Origin: CAZLIC01 sp964559535
GTDB taxonomy: Bacteria; Pseudomonadota; Alphaproteobacteria; Rhodobacterales; Rhodobacteraceae
Length of the DNA: 64,000 bases
Direction: 5' to 3'
Assembly: GCA_964559535.1 (NCBI GenBank)
Contig: CAZLIC010000001.1
Coordinates: 1-64,000, forward strand
Part shown: positions 7,675 to 16,319 of the stretch, in pieces
Position numbering within the stretch: the first letter of the stretch is position 1
How the letters are laid out: each line of letters starts with the position of its first letter
Program-made: the position numbers and the translations under genes
The notes under the pieces: model-generated
What the model was told of the DNA's origin: nothing
Databases searched by the model: none
What the model saw: only the letters and a program-made list of their open reading frames with translations

Positions 7675-10223
7675 CCGCGCGCCAGCGCGCGCCAGCGCGG
7701 ATTGTCATCAGCCAGATGCCGCAGCAGACCCCAGCTGCCCCAGCGCGATGGCGATTCGATGTCGTTGAAGGCGGCGAAGGGCGCAGCCGAAACCTCCGCC
7801 CAGTCCTGCCGCAGCCGGACATACAGATCACCCATCTGCGGCGCATAGTTCAGCCGGGTGTAGAATTCGGTCAGCAGCGGGTCGTCGCCCAAGGGGCCCA
7901 GGCCCATCACATGCGTGCCGCCTTCGTACATCACCAGCTGCAGCCCCGCCGCCTTTGCCACCGCGGCGTGATACGGCCAGATCGTGTCGCGCAGCGCCGC
8001 AAGCGTATCCTCGGGGTTGCCGCTGACGGCGCCATCGGCCAGTTCGCGCGCCGCACCGTCCATGGCCAGGTCAAACCTGTGCGCGGCGATGTGGTCGGTG
8101 CGCGCGGCACCTGTCAGCCCCTGCGCATCGGCGGCGGCCTCGGCGGCACGCAGGCTTTCGTCCAGCCAGCCGCGCAGCAGCGGCAACTTGCTCTCGGTGC
8201 CCAGCGACGCCGCGAAATAGCCGGTCACGGCATAGGCGTCGAAGGATGTCTTCGGCGGCTTCCGCCCCTCGGCCACGGCAAGGGGCGCGTTCAGCGCCTG
8301 GTCTTCCAGACCCAGCCACCCGGTCTGCGACGACACCACCCGCACCAGACGCGCCGGGTCGGCAAAGACCTGTGACCACAGGTCTGCCACCTCGGCCGCG
8401 CGCAGGCCGTAGAACTGCATCCACTGGCCTTTCTCGGTCCAGCGGGCGCCGGCCTGTTCGTCAGCCCACTGGGCCTGCGGGAAAGACCAGTTCCACACCT
8501 CGTTCGAGTATTCCACCCAGGCCCGCCGACCGGGGTGCAGCGTCTGCGCCGCGGCCCGGGCCATGTCGGTGGCCAGCGCATCGTCAGCCATGTGCGGCAC
8601 GCAGAACCACGCCTCGGCGTCCAGCTCGTTGGCCAGGGCCGCCATCACCTCGACCGGCACGCCGCGGAAGGCCCAGGTGAAATCGTCGGGCCGCGGGCGG
8701 TCGGCGGCGCGGATCAGCGTGCTGCCGTTCGTCGCCCCCCAGTCCATGAAGCGCAGGACCTCGACACCGCGCAGGCGCGCCAGGAAATCGGGGTTGAAGA
8801 TGTGCCCGGCTGCCAGCGCCGCCGCCCGGTCCTGTCGCACCAGCGCGATGTCGCGGGGCGGATCGGCGGGGTTGATGCCGGTCAGCGTGATGATCACGCC
8901 GCCGGGGCCAGGGGTGAAGTCGAATGAAATCCTGTTGGGCGCCAGTTGCAGCGCGTCTGCCCGCCCCTCCACCCGGAAATCGCCGCCGCCGGACCACGTC
9001 AGGTCATAGCGTCCCGCCACCCCGCCGGTTTCGGGCGGCAGGTCGGTCAGCACCAGGGTCGCCATCCCTTCGGCGCCGGGCGGCATGCGGCGCGGCCAGT
9101 TGCCGGCATCGACGTGCCCGCCCGCGCGCAGGTCGGAAATCTCCCACCCGCCCCATTGTCCGGGGCGGTGGGCGATCCAGGGGCGGGCGGTCTTCATCAG
9201 GTTCAGGAAGGGCACCTGCGTGCTCCAGTCGTGCACGCCCGACAGGTTCAGCGCAACGCCCGGCACGGTGATGCCGCCCAGCGCGGCGATGATCGGATCG
9301 GGCTGCGCCACAGCATCGGCGGGGGTGGCAGCCCGCACTTCGGCCAAGGGTTGTGGCGCAGGCGGTTCGGTGGCGGGCGGTGCTGTTGGCAGAGATGCTG
9401 CAGGAACAGCGGAAGGCGCACCTGCGGCCACGTCGGCGGCAATCGCCTCGGACGCGATGCGTTGCATGGCCAATGCCATTTCGGGCGATATCGCGGAACG
9501 GCGGTCACGGAACAGGCGGCCCAGCCGGGCGGGCAGGCCGTCGGGCGGTTTGCCTGCAATCATCGCGGCATGCACCAGAGCCACCAGGTACATGCCGCGC
9601 CCGCTGAGGTGGATGTCATCGTCGAAGGCATCGCGGATATCGGCCATGCCCGGCACCTCGCCCGCCCTGGCCGCAACCGCCAGACGCCCCATGGCCTGCC
9701 CGGCCGGCACCACGCGGACCGGCGGTGCACCCGCCGGACGCACCGCGTTGGCCGCATCGGCCAGCCCCTGCCACACGGCCCGGTCTGCCGCCAGCCGGTC
9801 AGCCCAGGGGACCTGTCCGCCCGGATCATCCGGGACCGGCCCGCCGGGACCCGAATCCAGCGAGTGCCAGGTCTCGTACACCAGAACCTGCGTCTGCGGG
9901 TTTGCCGCCCATGCCGCACCGGCCCAGCGCGCCACGAAGTCGGCGCTCGCGTTCCATTCCACCTGGGCGGCCAGCGGAATGGCCTCGGTCAGCACCAGCA
10001 CGTCCACATCGCCCTTGGCCAGACGCGCCCGCGCATCCACCCCCTCGGCCGTCGCGCCGTTGTCCCACTGATAGCGCAGCGGCGCACCGTTGATGACCTG
10101 CGCCTCGACCGTGGCCTGCACGCCCATGGCCAGAAGCGCCCCTTCCACCATCGGCGGCAGGTCGGGGCCGACCAGCGAATGGCCGACGAACAACACGTTG
10201 GTCAGCAGCGTGGCAACCGACAT
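7659..10223 (-). CDS. Fusion of SGNH-hydrolase-like domain and glycoside-hydrolase-like domain
   Basis: An 854-residue two-part protein. Residues 1-250 are paralogous to the next upstream gene product and look SGNH-like: FVGHSL (candidate nucleophile Ser16) and DDIHLSGRG (candidate DxxH, 202-205). An Ala/Pro linker (about 265-315) leads to a larger C-terminal part (about 325-854). That part contains VEYSNEVWNW (near 565-574) and MYEGGTH (near 763), resembling the acid/base and nucleophile Glu regions of TIM-barrel glycosidases. No signal peptide is evident. A role in polysaccharide deacylation plus cleavage or binding is inference. Its start has a good site (cgggag, spacing 7), and it overlaps the GT2 gene. 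Confidence 0.6.
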   Translation of the reverse strand: MSVATLLTNVLFVGHSLVGPDLPPMVEGALLAMGVQATVEAQVINGAPLRYQWDNGATAEGVDARARLAKGDVDVLVLTEAIPLAAQVEWNASADFVARWAGAAWAANPQTQVLVYETWHSLDSGPGGPVPDDPGGQVPWADRLAADRAVWQGLADAANAVRPAGAPPVRVVPAGQAMGRLAVAARAGEVPGMADIRDAFDDDIHLSGRGMYLVALVHAAMIAGKPPDGLPARLGRLFRDRRSAISPEMALAMQRIASEAIAADVAAGAPSAVPAASLPTAPPATEPPAPQPLAEVRAATPADAVAQPDPIIAALGGITVPGVALNLSGVHDWSTQVPFLNLMKTARPWIAHRPGQWGGWEISDLRAGGHVDAGNWPRRMPPGAEGMATLVLTDLPPETGGVAGRYDLTWSGGGDFRVEGRADALQLAPNRISFDFTPGPGGVIITLTGINPADPPRDIALVRQDRAAALAAGHIFNPDFLARLRGVEVLRFMDWGATNGSTLIRAADRPRPDDFTWAFRGVPVEVMAALANELDAEAWFCVPHMADDALATDMARAAAQTLHPGRRAWVEYSNEVWNWSFPQAQWADEQAGARWTEKGQWMQFYGLRAAEVADLWSQVFADPARLVRVVSSQTGWLGLEDQALNAPLAVAEGRKPPKTSFDAYAVTGYFAASLGTESKLPLLRGWLDESLRAAEAAADAQGLTGAARTDHIAAHRFDLAMDGAARELADGAVSGNPEDTLAALRDTIWPYHAAVAKAAGLQLVMYEGGTHVMGLGPLGDDPLLTEFYTRLNYAPQMGDLYVRLRQDWAEVSAAPFAAFNDIESPSRWGSWGLLRHLADDNPRWRALARGCPAC

Positions 10224-10244
10224 CGCAACTCCCGTAGGGCGGCC

Positions 10245-11201
10245 CTATGGCGCGGCAAGCCCGGTTGCAGGATAGCGTCGGACCGTGTCCCACACCAGTT
10301 TCTGCAGTGCAGCCACGGCGGTTTCCGGCGCGGGCGTCGCCGCGCTGCCATCCGCCCGGGCAAACCGATGCGGCAGGCCCTGCGGCGAACGATGATAGAT
10401 CACCGCGAAATGCACCATTGCCACCAGCCAGTTGCCCAGATCGTTCAGGTGGATCGGGTCAACGGCGCCTTCGGGTGTCAGCGCAAAGAACTCTTCCCGC
10501 CGCGACAGACCGGCAACCTGCCCGGCCTCGGCCGCGCGCACCGCGGCCGCAAGCACTTGTCCTGCCGGGATCACGCGGATCGTCGGCATGCCTGGAACGG
10601 CCATGGCGGGGCGCAATAGGTCGCCCTCCCAGTGCCGGGCCAGATCGGCGTCGATGCGTTCCAGCCAACCCTCGGGATCGTCCGTCCGGTGCCAGGTTTC
10701 ATAAAGATACACCCGCACCTCGGGGTTCCCGGCCTGCGCCGCGGACACCCAGTAGGCCAGCGCGCGCGCACTGTCGTCGTACCGAATCGCATCGCGGATC
10801 TCGACACTTTCGGTCAGCACGACCACGTCGTAGTCGCCCGACGCCATGGCTTCGACGGCAGGACGGAAGGCCGCGGTCGCGTTCTCTACCTCGAACCCTT
10901 TCAACTCGCCGCGCCGGTGCTCGTCCAGGGACGCACCCCAGCCAAGCTGGCTGTTGTGGGAATGGTCGACGAACCCCGCAGCATGCGCCATCTGTTCCAG
11001 CATCGCAGGCATGTTGCGGTTCACCAGGCTGTGGCCAAGGTGATAGACCTTCAGCGAGCCTTCAGGAGGAGCCAGTGGCACGGCGTGCCGTGCCGCAAGC
11101 TCGGCCACCGACAGCACCGGCGGACGCGTCAGGTACCATATGGCCGCTCCCGCCACTGAGGCGACTGCCACGAACCCGGTCACTGCCAGCATCATCCGCA
11201 T
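10245..11201 (-). CDS. Membrane-anchored SGNH-hydrolase-like protein
   Basis: A 318-residue protein with an N-terminal membrane segment (residues 5-24) that would anchor it facing the periplasm. The rest matches the N-terminal third of the following gene product: GHSL (56-59), VVVLTES (126-132), VYLYETWH (164-171), IRVIPAGQ (208-215) and DPIHLND (248-254). Ser58 and the Asp248/His251 pair are the likely SGNH catalytic residues. The canonical GxND block is not evident, so esterase or acyltransferase activity is inferred. It starts 4 bases after the SDR gene ends and is followed by its paralogue after 21 bases. Confidence 0.62.
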   Translation of the reverse strand: MRMMLAVTGFVAVASVAGAAIWYLTRPPVLSVAELAARHAVPLAPPEGSLKVYHLGHSLVNRNMPAMLEQMAHAAGFVDHSHNSQLGWGASLDEHRRGELKGFEVENATAAFRPAVEAMASGDYDVVVLTESVEIRDAIRYDDSARALAYWVSAAQAGNPEVRVYLYETWHRTDDPEGWLERIDADLARHWEGDLLRPAMAVPGMPTIRVIPAGQVLAAAVRAAEAGQVAGLSRREEFFALTPEGAVDPIHLNDLGNWLVAMVHFAVIYHRSPQGLPHRFARADGSAATPAPETAVAALQKLVWDTVRRYPATGLAAP

Positions 11202-11205
11202 CGGC

Positions 11206-11958
11206 CTAGTGCCTGCCGCCTTCGCGCGGGGCGAACAGGCGGTACCAGGCCCAGTCGGGCAGGAACTGGCCCCAGCGGAACAGCCAGGCGAAGGGGCTGG
11301 GGAAGCTGGTCTTGAACGCCTCGGTGTTCATGTGTTCGAACATGTGGCGCGCGGCGGCCTCGGGCTCCATCACCTGAGGCATGGCGAAGGTGTTCTTCTC
11401 GGTCAGCCGCGTGCGGATGAAGCCGGGGTTGGCAACCTGCACGGTGATCCCGCTTTCGCGCAGGTCGGCATACAGCGATTCGGCCAGCACCATGCAGCCC
11501 GCCTTCGAGGCCGCATAGCCGATGGCGCCGGGCAAGCCACGGAAACCCGAGAGCGAGCCGGTGATCACCACATGCCCGGCGTTGCGCCGCACCATGGCGG
11601 GCAGCACCGCGCCCACGACGCGGGCACAGCCGGTGAAGTTGATGTCGCACATCGCCTCGGCATGCTCGGCGTTCCAGTCCTGCGCGCGCATCGGCCAGTA
11701 GACACCCGCCAGCCACACCAGCCCGTCCACCTCGCCCACTTCCGCCGCCGCGGCCCGGACCGAGGCCGGATCGCCCACGTCGCAGGGCACGGCGCGGGCG
11801 CGGCCTGGCATCGAGGCTGCCGCCTCGGCCAGACGGTCGGCGCTGCGGGCCGACAGGATGACCTCGGACCCGGCGGCGCTGATCTGCCGCGCCAGGGCCA
11901 GCCCCAGCCCCTCGGAGGCGCCGACCAGCCAGTAGCGTTTGGCCTTCCAGTCTCTCAC
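11206..11958 (-). CDS. SDR family oxidoreductase of the RpoE-associated operon
   Basis: A 250-residue short-chain dehydrogenase. It has GASEGLGLALA (13-23) as the nucleotide-binding glycine motif, Ser135, Tyr148 and Lys152 (YAASK). The usual NAG motif is changed to LAG (84-86). The C-terminus is unusually aromatic (FAWLFRWGQFLPDWAWYRLF), suggesting membrane association or a lipid substrate. Its GTG start overlaps the stop of the DUF3833 gene (GTGA). In R. sphaeroides, from memory, a similar SDR closes the operon divergent from rpoE. A role in modified fatty acid metabolism is inference from this context. Confidence 0.82.
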   Translation of the reverse strand: MRDWKAKRYWLVGASEGLGLALARQISAAGSEVILSARSADRLAEAAASMPGRARAVPCDVGDPASVRAAAAEVGEVDGLVWLAGVYWPMRAQDWNAEHAEAMCDINFTGCARVVGAVLPAMVRRNAGHVVITGSLSGFRGLPGAIGYAASKAGCMVLAESLYADLRESGITVQVANPGFIRTRLTEKNTFAMPQVMEPEAAARHMFEHMNTEAFKTSFPSPFAWLFRWGQFLPDWAWYRLFAPREGGRH

Positions 11959-12548
11959 GCGGCTTCCTTCCCTTCGGCCCGGCTGGATGCAGGCTGCACC
12001 GGGCGCATCGTGGCCACAAGCTCGGCCACCATGATTCCAAACTTGCGGAACTGGCTTCTGTTTATGATGGTGCCGTTTTCCATCAGATACATCCAGTCCG
12101 TGACGTCCAGCACATGGCCGCCCGCCTGCGCATCCAGCCGGATACGATAGCGCATCTGCACCGCGGGGCCGCTGGCGTGGCCCTCGCCCGCCCCTACAAT
12201 GTCGGCGGCCGTGGCGCGGATGGTGCCGCCTGCGGCCAGCTCCAGGGTCCAGGCGCGGTCCTGCGTGCGGCCGGTGTCATAGCGGAAATGTTCCCGCAGG
12301 GTGCCGCGGTTGCCCTCCCATTCGCCCACCATTTCGGCAACGAAGCGCGAGGTCACGCGGCCGGTCGGGCCGTAGATCACGCCTTCGCACAGGATGGGTC
12401 CCGAGAGATGGCGGCGGATGTCGAAATCCGGACCGCGGCCCGCGAAGTCATCGGGTTTCTGGGCCAGGAACGACAGGTGGCGGCTGCGCAGGACGGTCAG
12501 AAGCACGACCAGGGCGGCGCCGAGGAGGAAGGCGGCTAAAGGGGTCAT
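11955..12548 (-). CDS. DUF3833 family lipocalin-like protein
   Basis: A 197-residue protein with an N-terminal hydrophobic anchor (residues 3-20) and a beta-rich body. The segments FDIRRHLSGPILCEGVIYGP, GRVTSRFVAEMVGEW and WMYLMENGTIINRSQFRKFG match the DUF3833 family, which is repeatedly found beside DUF1365 and FAD-oxidoreductase genes. No catalytic motif is known. It starts 3 bases after the MFS gene stops, and its end overlaps the SDR start, so it is internal to the operon. Confidence 0.8.
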   Translation of the reverse strand: MTPLAAFLLGAALVVLLTVLRSRHLSFLAQKPDDFAGRGPDFDIRRHLSGPILCEGVIYGPTGRVTSRFVAEMVGEWEGNRGTLREHFRYDTGRTQDRAWTLELAAGGTIRATAADIVGAGEGHASGPAVQMRYRIRLDAQAGGHVLDVTDWMYLMENGTIINRSQFRKFGIMVAELVATMRPVQPASSRAEGKEAA

Positions 12549-12551
12549 GGG

Positions 12552-13793
12552 TCAGGCCTTTGGCACGGGGGTGGACAGGAGAAGCGCGATGGCAATCAGT
12601 TTCAGCGCGCAGGGAAGGGCGGCGTAAAGCGCCGTCAGCAGGAACAGGACCCGGGCGGGGTTGGTGCCGCCGGGGGTGAACCCCGCGCCTTCCAGCAAGG
12701 GCAGCAGGGTGACGGCGGCCAGCGCCAGCGTCAGCTTGGCGGCGAAGTTCCACAGCCCGAAGGCCAGCGCCTCGCCCCCCTGCCCGCCGCTTGCGCCCGT
12801 CCGCTCTGACAGGTGGCGGGCAAAGATCGCGGGCAACAGCACCATGTCGGCGCCAAGCGCGGCGCCCGATGCCATGCAGATGGCCGCAAAGGCCCAGGTG
12901 TCGCCGGCCCCCAGCATCATGGCGAAGCCGAAGGTGACAACCGACAGCGCCATGCCCGCCAGCAGCACGGGTTTCGGGCCGAAGGACTGTGCCAGCCTGC
13001 CCCAGGGCGCGGCCGAAACGGCCGCCGACAGGAAGAACAGCAACAGGAACGGCCCTTCGGACCCCGGCGCCATCAGGCGGCTTTCGACGAAGTACAGGAA
13101 CAGGGTCGAGGTTACCGCGACGGGCGCGCCGTTCACCATGGCCAGGATCAGCAGGCGGCGCGCCACGCGGTCGGCCAGCACCTCGCGCCAGCCGGGGGCG
13201 GCAGCGGCGGGAACCCCGCGCCATTCGGCCAGCATCACCCACAGCGCCAGCACGACGAGCAGGGCAAACACCACGGCAAAGGCGGTGAAGGGGGCGCCGG
13301 TGGCCACCAGGGCCGCGGGTGCCACGGCGGCGGCACAGACGCCCAGAAGCGCACCACCCTCGCGCCAAGTCGCCAGCCGCACGTGGCCCGTGGGGCCCAG
13401 GGCAGCAGCACGGTCCACGCCTTCGGCATAGAAACAAATGGTCAGCAGCGAGAAGCCGCTGAACAGCACCAGAAGCGACAGCGCGAACCACAGCACGGGG
13501 GCAATGGGCGCGGGCACGGCAAACAGCGCGGCCATCGCCGCCGCCATGCCAATGCCGCCCGCCAGCACCAGACCGACCCGCGCGCGGCGCCAGCGTTCGG
13601 CCAGCCAGCCCAGCGCCGGGTCCTGCACCACGTCCACCAGCCGCAGAAGGCCCAGCACCAGGCCCATCGCTGCCAGCCCCACGCCGTATTCATCGACATA
13701 GAACTTCGGCGCATGGATATAGATCGGCAGCCCGGCGAAGCTGAGCATCGCGGCAAAGACCGACCAGCGCCACAGGCCCGCGCGTTCGCTCAC
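12552..13793 (-). CDS. MFS transporter (GPH/MFS_2-like)
   Basis: A 413-residue polytopic inner-membrane protein with about 12 hydrophobic spans. The loop segment DVVQDPALGWLAERWRR between helices 2 and 3 matches the GPH/MFS_2 cation-symporter type, which has a similar DxxxDPxxG motif. The start is the GTG at 13793, overlapping the DUF1365 stop (GTGA); reading frames further upstream are out of context. Substrate unknown. In an operon with lipid-modifying genes it may move a lipid or sugar-related compound. Confidence 0.82.
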   Translation of the reverse strand: MSERAGLWRWSVFAAMLSFAGLPIYIHAPKFYVDEYGVGLAAMGLVLGLLRLVDVVQDPALGWLAERWRRARVGLVLAGGIGMAAAMAALFAVPAPIAPVLWFALSLLVLFSGFSLLTICFYAEGVDRAAALGPTGHVRLATWREGGALLGVCAAAVAPAALVATGAPFTAFAVVFALLVVLALWVMLAEWRGVPAAAAPGWREVLADRVARRLLILAMVNGAPVAVTSTLFLYFVESRLMAPGSEGPFLLLFFLSAAVSAAPWGRLAQSFGPKPVLLAGMALSVVTFGFAMMLGAGDTWAFAAICMASGAALGADMVLLPAIFARHLSERTGASGGQGGEALAFGLWNFAAKLTLALAAVTLLPLLEGAGFTPGGTNPARVLFLLTALYAALPCALKLIAIALLLSTPVPKA

Positions 13794-14542
13794 CGTGTCA
13801 CCTCGGTCTGCGGGGGGGCGGGGCGGCGGCGGAAGCGGGCGCCCTTCACGAACAGCTTCAGCGCCTGCCAGTGGATCAGCGCCAGCACCCGGCGCGAGCC
13901 GAAGGGGCGGCGCAGGCAGGCACGCAGGATACCCGCGGTGGTCAGCGGCACACGGGGACCGATCAGGTTGGTGTAGACCCCGGCCTCGCCGTTGGAATGG
14001 TCGATCCAGATGCCGATGCGGTCGGCCCGGATGTCGAAGCGGAAAAGGTAGCCGCCCTCGACAGGCTGGAAGGGCGAGACATGCATCAGCTTGCGCGCCG
14101 CGACCGTATCGGTGCGCGTGAGGGGGGCAAGGTCGTCGCGGTGGCACAGATAGCCGTGGCGGTCGCCCATGGTGTTGGTGACCTCGGCAATCACCACGCG
14201 CAGGTCACCCGCCGCATCATGGCACAACCAGAAGGACACCGGATTGAACACATGGCCCAGCACCCGCGGCTGCGCCATCAGCAGGATGCGGTCGCCGCCC
14301 GGCAGTTGGTGCCCATCCAGAACCTCGCGCACCCACCGCGCCCCGCGGCCCTGCCCCGGCGCCCCGCCATGATCCATATCCCACAGCGACATCAGGCCAC
14401 GGCGGTTGCGCGCGAACAGCCGCGGGCCGCTGCAGGCATCGGCATCCGCCAGCACATAATCCACCCGGTAGCGAAAGCTGTTGGCCACGGCGCCCTTGCG
14501 GCCGTGAAAGGTTTCGCCCGCAATGTGGTGAACGGGGGTCAT
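13790..14542 (-). CDS. DUF1365 family protein
   Basis: A 250-residue protein with the family's conserved segments: HHIAGETFHGRKG at the N-terminus, FRYRVDYVLAD, the SLWDMDHGG region, GHVFNPVSFWLCHD (about residues 100-113), EVTNTMGDRHGY and KLMHVSPFQPVEGGYLFRF. DUF1365 genes typically pair with a FAD-dependent amine-oxidase-like gene, as here. In R. sphaeroides the equivalent RpoE-controlled pair is, to my recollection, needed for O2-dependent formation of furan fatty acids (ufa genes); I am not sure which symbol belongs to which gene. The ATG at 14542 gives the expected family N-terminus. Confidence 0.88.
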   Translation of the reverse strand: MTPVHHIAGETFHGRKGAVANSFRYRVDYVLADADACSGPRLFARNRRGLMSLWDMDHGGAPGQGRGARWVREVLDGHQLPGGDRILLMAQPRVLGHVFNPVSFWLCHDAAGDLRVVIAEVTNTMGDRHGYLCHRDDLAPLTRTDTVAARKLMHVSPFQPVEGGYLFRFDIRADRIGIWIDHSNGEAGVYTNLIGPRVPLTTAGILRACLRRPFGSRRVLALIHWQALKLFVKGARFRRRPAPPQTEVTR

Positions 14543-14571
14543 CGGGCCAGGGCGGCGCCCTGCACCGCGCG

Positions 14572-14728
14572 CCCCCTCACCCTGGCCCTCTCCCCCAAGG
14601 GGAGAGGGAAGCGCGCCTGGCACGTGGTGTTGCGCGGGAATGGCGGCCGTGGGGTCAATGCGCCGCGGCCCGGTCCGGGCGCAACGGTGTTCCCTCTCCC
14701 CCGGGGGGAGAGGGCTAGGGTGAGGGGG
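14572..14728. repeat. Inverted repeat of two GC-rich hairpin arms
   Basis: Arms 14572-14610 and 14690-14728 are 39 bases each and nearly perfect inverted copies. Each arm can also fold alone (ctctccccc pairing with ggggagag). They occupy most of the 202-base gap between the FAD oxidoreductase and DUF1365 genes. A related short arm occurs at 18561-18577. The pattern fits a dispersed intergenic palindromic element within an operon, where it could stabilise or attenuate the transcript. Confidence 0.75.
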
Positions 14729-14744
14729 CAAGGCGCCACGCCGG

Positions 14745-16043
14745 TCATTCCGCGGCCACCGCCTGCAGCGCGCGGTCGCGCATGGCGTCCACCACATCCA
14801 CGGCACTGGCAAAGCCGTCCTCGTGGAACCCGTTGCGCATCCAGGCACCGCAGAACCAGGTGTTGCGCGCACCGTTCATCGCCCGCACCCGCACGCGCCC
14901 CCGTTCCGATGCCAGATCATACACCGGGTGGCGGAACGTCACCGTATCGTAAACCAGATCGTCACGGATGGGGGCATTGCCGTTCAGCGTGACGAACAGC
15001 GGGTCGTCCTGCGGGATGGGCTGCAGCCGGTTCATCCAGTAGGTCAGGTCAATCTTCTCACCGGCCTGCCGTCCCGCGCGTTCCACATAGTTCCAGGACG
15101 ACCATGCCCGGCGGCTCCTGGGCATGGTCGAGGCATCGGCATGCAGCACCGCCTCGTTCGGCTGATAGGCCACCAGCGACAGCGCGCCGCGCTCCTCGTC
15201 CGTCGGGTCCGCCAGAAGGCGCAGCGTGTCGTCGGAATGGGTGGCGAAGATCACGTCGTCGAAGGCCTCCCACTCTCCGCCATGGACCCGCACATGCGCC
15301 CCGCCCGGCTGCCGCCGCACGCCCGCCACCGCCGCCCCCAGCCGCAGATCCACGCCCGCCGTCACCATGGCCGCCTGCAGGCGCGACACGTACTGGATCG
15401 AGCCACCGCGGACGGTGAACCAGTCGTGCTGCTTGGTGGTCTGCAACAGCGCGTGGTTGCGGAAGAAGCGCACCAGGGCGTCGGCCGGAAAATCGAGGAT
15501 GCCTTCCTTCGGCGTCGACCAGATCGCGCCCGACAGGGGCGTGATGTAGTAGTCGCGGAACCACCGCCCCGTGCCGACCGCGGCCAGCAACTCGCGGATG
15601 GTCATGCCGGGCTGCACGCAGGCCTCGGCGCGGGCGTTGAAACGGAAGATGTCGCGCAGAAGCGCCAGGTAGCCGGGGCGCAGCGCGTTGCCGCGCTGGG
15701 CAAACACCGAATCCAGTGTGCGCAGCCCGTATTCCAGCCAGCCGCCGCGGATCGAGGCGGCAAAGCTCATGCAGCTGGGCGCCACCGGCACGTCCAGTTC
15801 GGCGAACAGGCGCAACAGCTGCGGATAGTTCACCCGGTTGAACACGATGAACCCGGTGTCCACCGGCTGGTCGCCGCGGCGCCCCGCCAGCACGGTGCGG
15901 GCATGTCCGCCCAACCGTCCCTCGGCCTCGTACAGCACGACGGCATGGTCGCGCGACAAAAGATGCGCGGCCGCCATGCCCGAAACACCCCCCCCGATGA
16001 CGGCAACGCGGCGGGGAGAGAGTCCAAGGTGTTCGAAGGGCAT
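14745..16043 (-). CDS. FAD-dependent amine-oxidase-like oxidoreductase (RpoE-linked)
   Basis: A 432-residue flavoprotein with the dinucleotide motif VAVIGGGVSGMAAAHLL (13-29) and Glu41 at the end of strand 2. It has the conserved ARTV/DTGFIVFN region, and a C-terminal flavin segment (FCGAWMRNGFHEDGFASA) seen in amine oxidase and phytoene-desaturase-like proteins. It is the first gene of a minus-strand operon divergent from rpoE, with an RpoE-type promoter just upstream. By gene order it corresponds to the oxidoreductase I recall as RSP1091 of R. sphaeroides, linked to furan fatty acid formation under singlet oxygen stress. The reaction is inference. Confidence 0.85.
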   Translation of the reverse strand: MPFEHLGLSPRRVAVIGGGVSGMAAAHLLSRDHAVVLYEAEGRLGGHARTVLAGRRGDQPVDTGFIVFNRVNYPQLLRLFAELDVPVAPSCMSFAASIRGGWLEYGLRTLDSVFAQRGNALRPGYLALLRDIFRFNARAEACVQPGMTIRELLAAVGTGRWFRDYYITPLSGAIWSTPKEGILDFPADALVRFFRNHALLQTTKQHDWFTVRGGSIQYVSRLQAAMVTAGVDLRLGAAVAGVRRQPGGAHVRVHGGEWEAFDDVIFATHSDDTLRLLADPTDEERGALSLVAYQPNEAVLHADASTMPRSRRAWSSWNYVERAGRQAGEKIDLTYWMNRLQPIPQDDPLFVTLNGNAPIRDDLVYDTVTFRHPVYDLASERGRVRVRAMNGARNTWFCGAWMRNGFHEDGFASAVDVVDAMRDRALQAVAAE

Positions 16044-16071
16044 GTCGGGTGGCTCGCTTTCGTGATGTGGG

Positions 16072-16100
16072 CATTACGCACGGTACGCCCGCTTGGATCA
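16072..16100 (-). promoter_or_regulatory. RpoE-type promoter for the FAD-oxidoreductase operon
   Basis: On the minus strand TGATCC (16100-16095) is followed after 17 bases by GTAATG (16077-16072). This matches the layout of the rpoE promoter on the other strand (TGATCC, 17 bases, GTATCA). Transcription would start near 16065, about 22 bases before the ATG at 16043. TGATC-type -35 elements are known for R. sphaeroides RpoE; the assignment here is by pattern only. Confidence 0.6.
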
Positions 16101-16177
16101 GTTGACAGCTTGTCCTGTCAATTTCTTCTGACAGTTCCCTTGACCCGAAAATTTGCCGTGCCAGTTCTGCAGCAATG

Positions 16178-16206
16178 TGATCCGGGGCAGGACACGCCGC
16201 GTATCA
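16178..16206 (+). promoter_or_regulatory. RpoE-type autoregulatory promoter upstream of rpoE
   Basis: TGATCC at 16178-16183 and GTATCA at 16201-16206 are separated by 17 bases. The -35 box is identical to that of the divergent promoter at 16100-16072, and the -10 begins GTA in both. Group IV sigma factors commonly activate their own operon. Transcription would begin near 16212. Confidence 0.6.
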
Positions 16207-16319
16207 CGGCAATGTTCCTCGACGCCGACTGTGGCATGAACGTGGATGGAAACTCCGGAACGACCGCCTATGTAGCGGGCGCAGGCGGCGGATTTGTCCT
16301 CGGGAAGGGTCAGGGTCGG

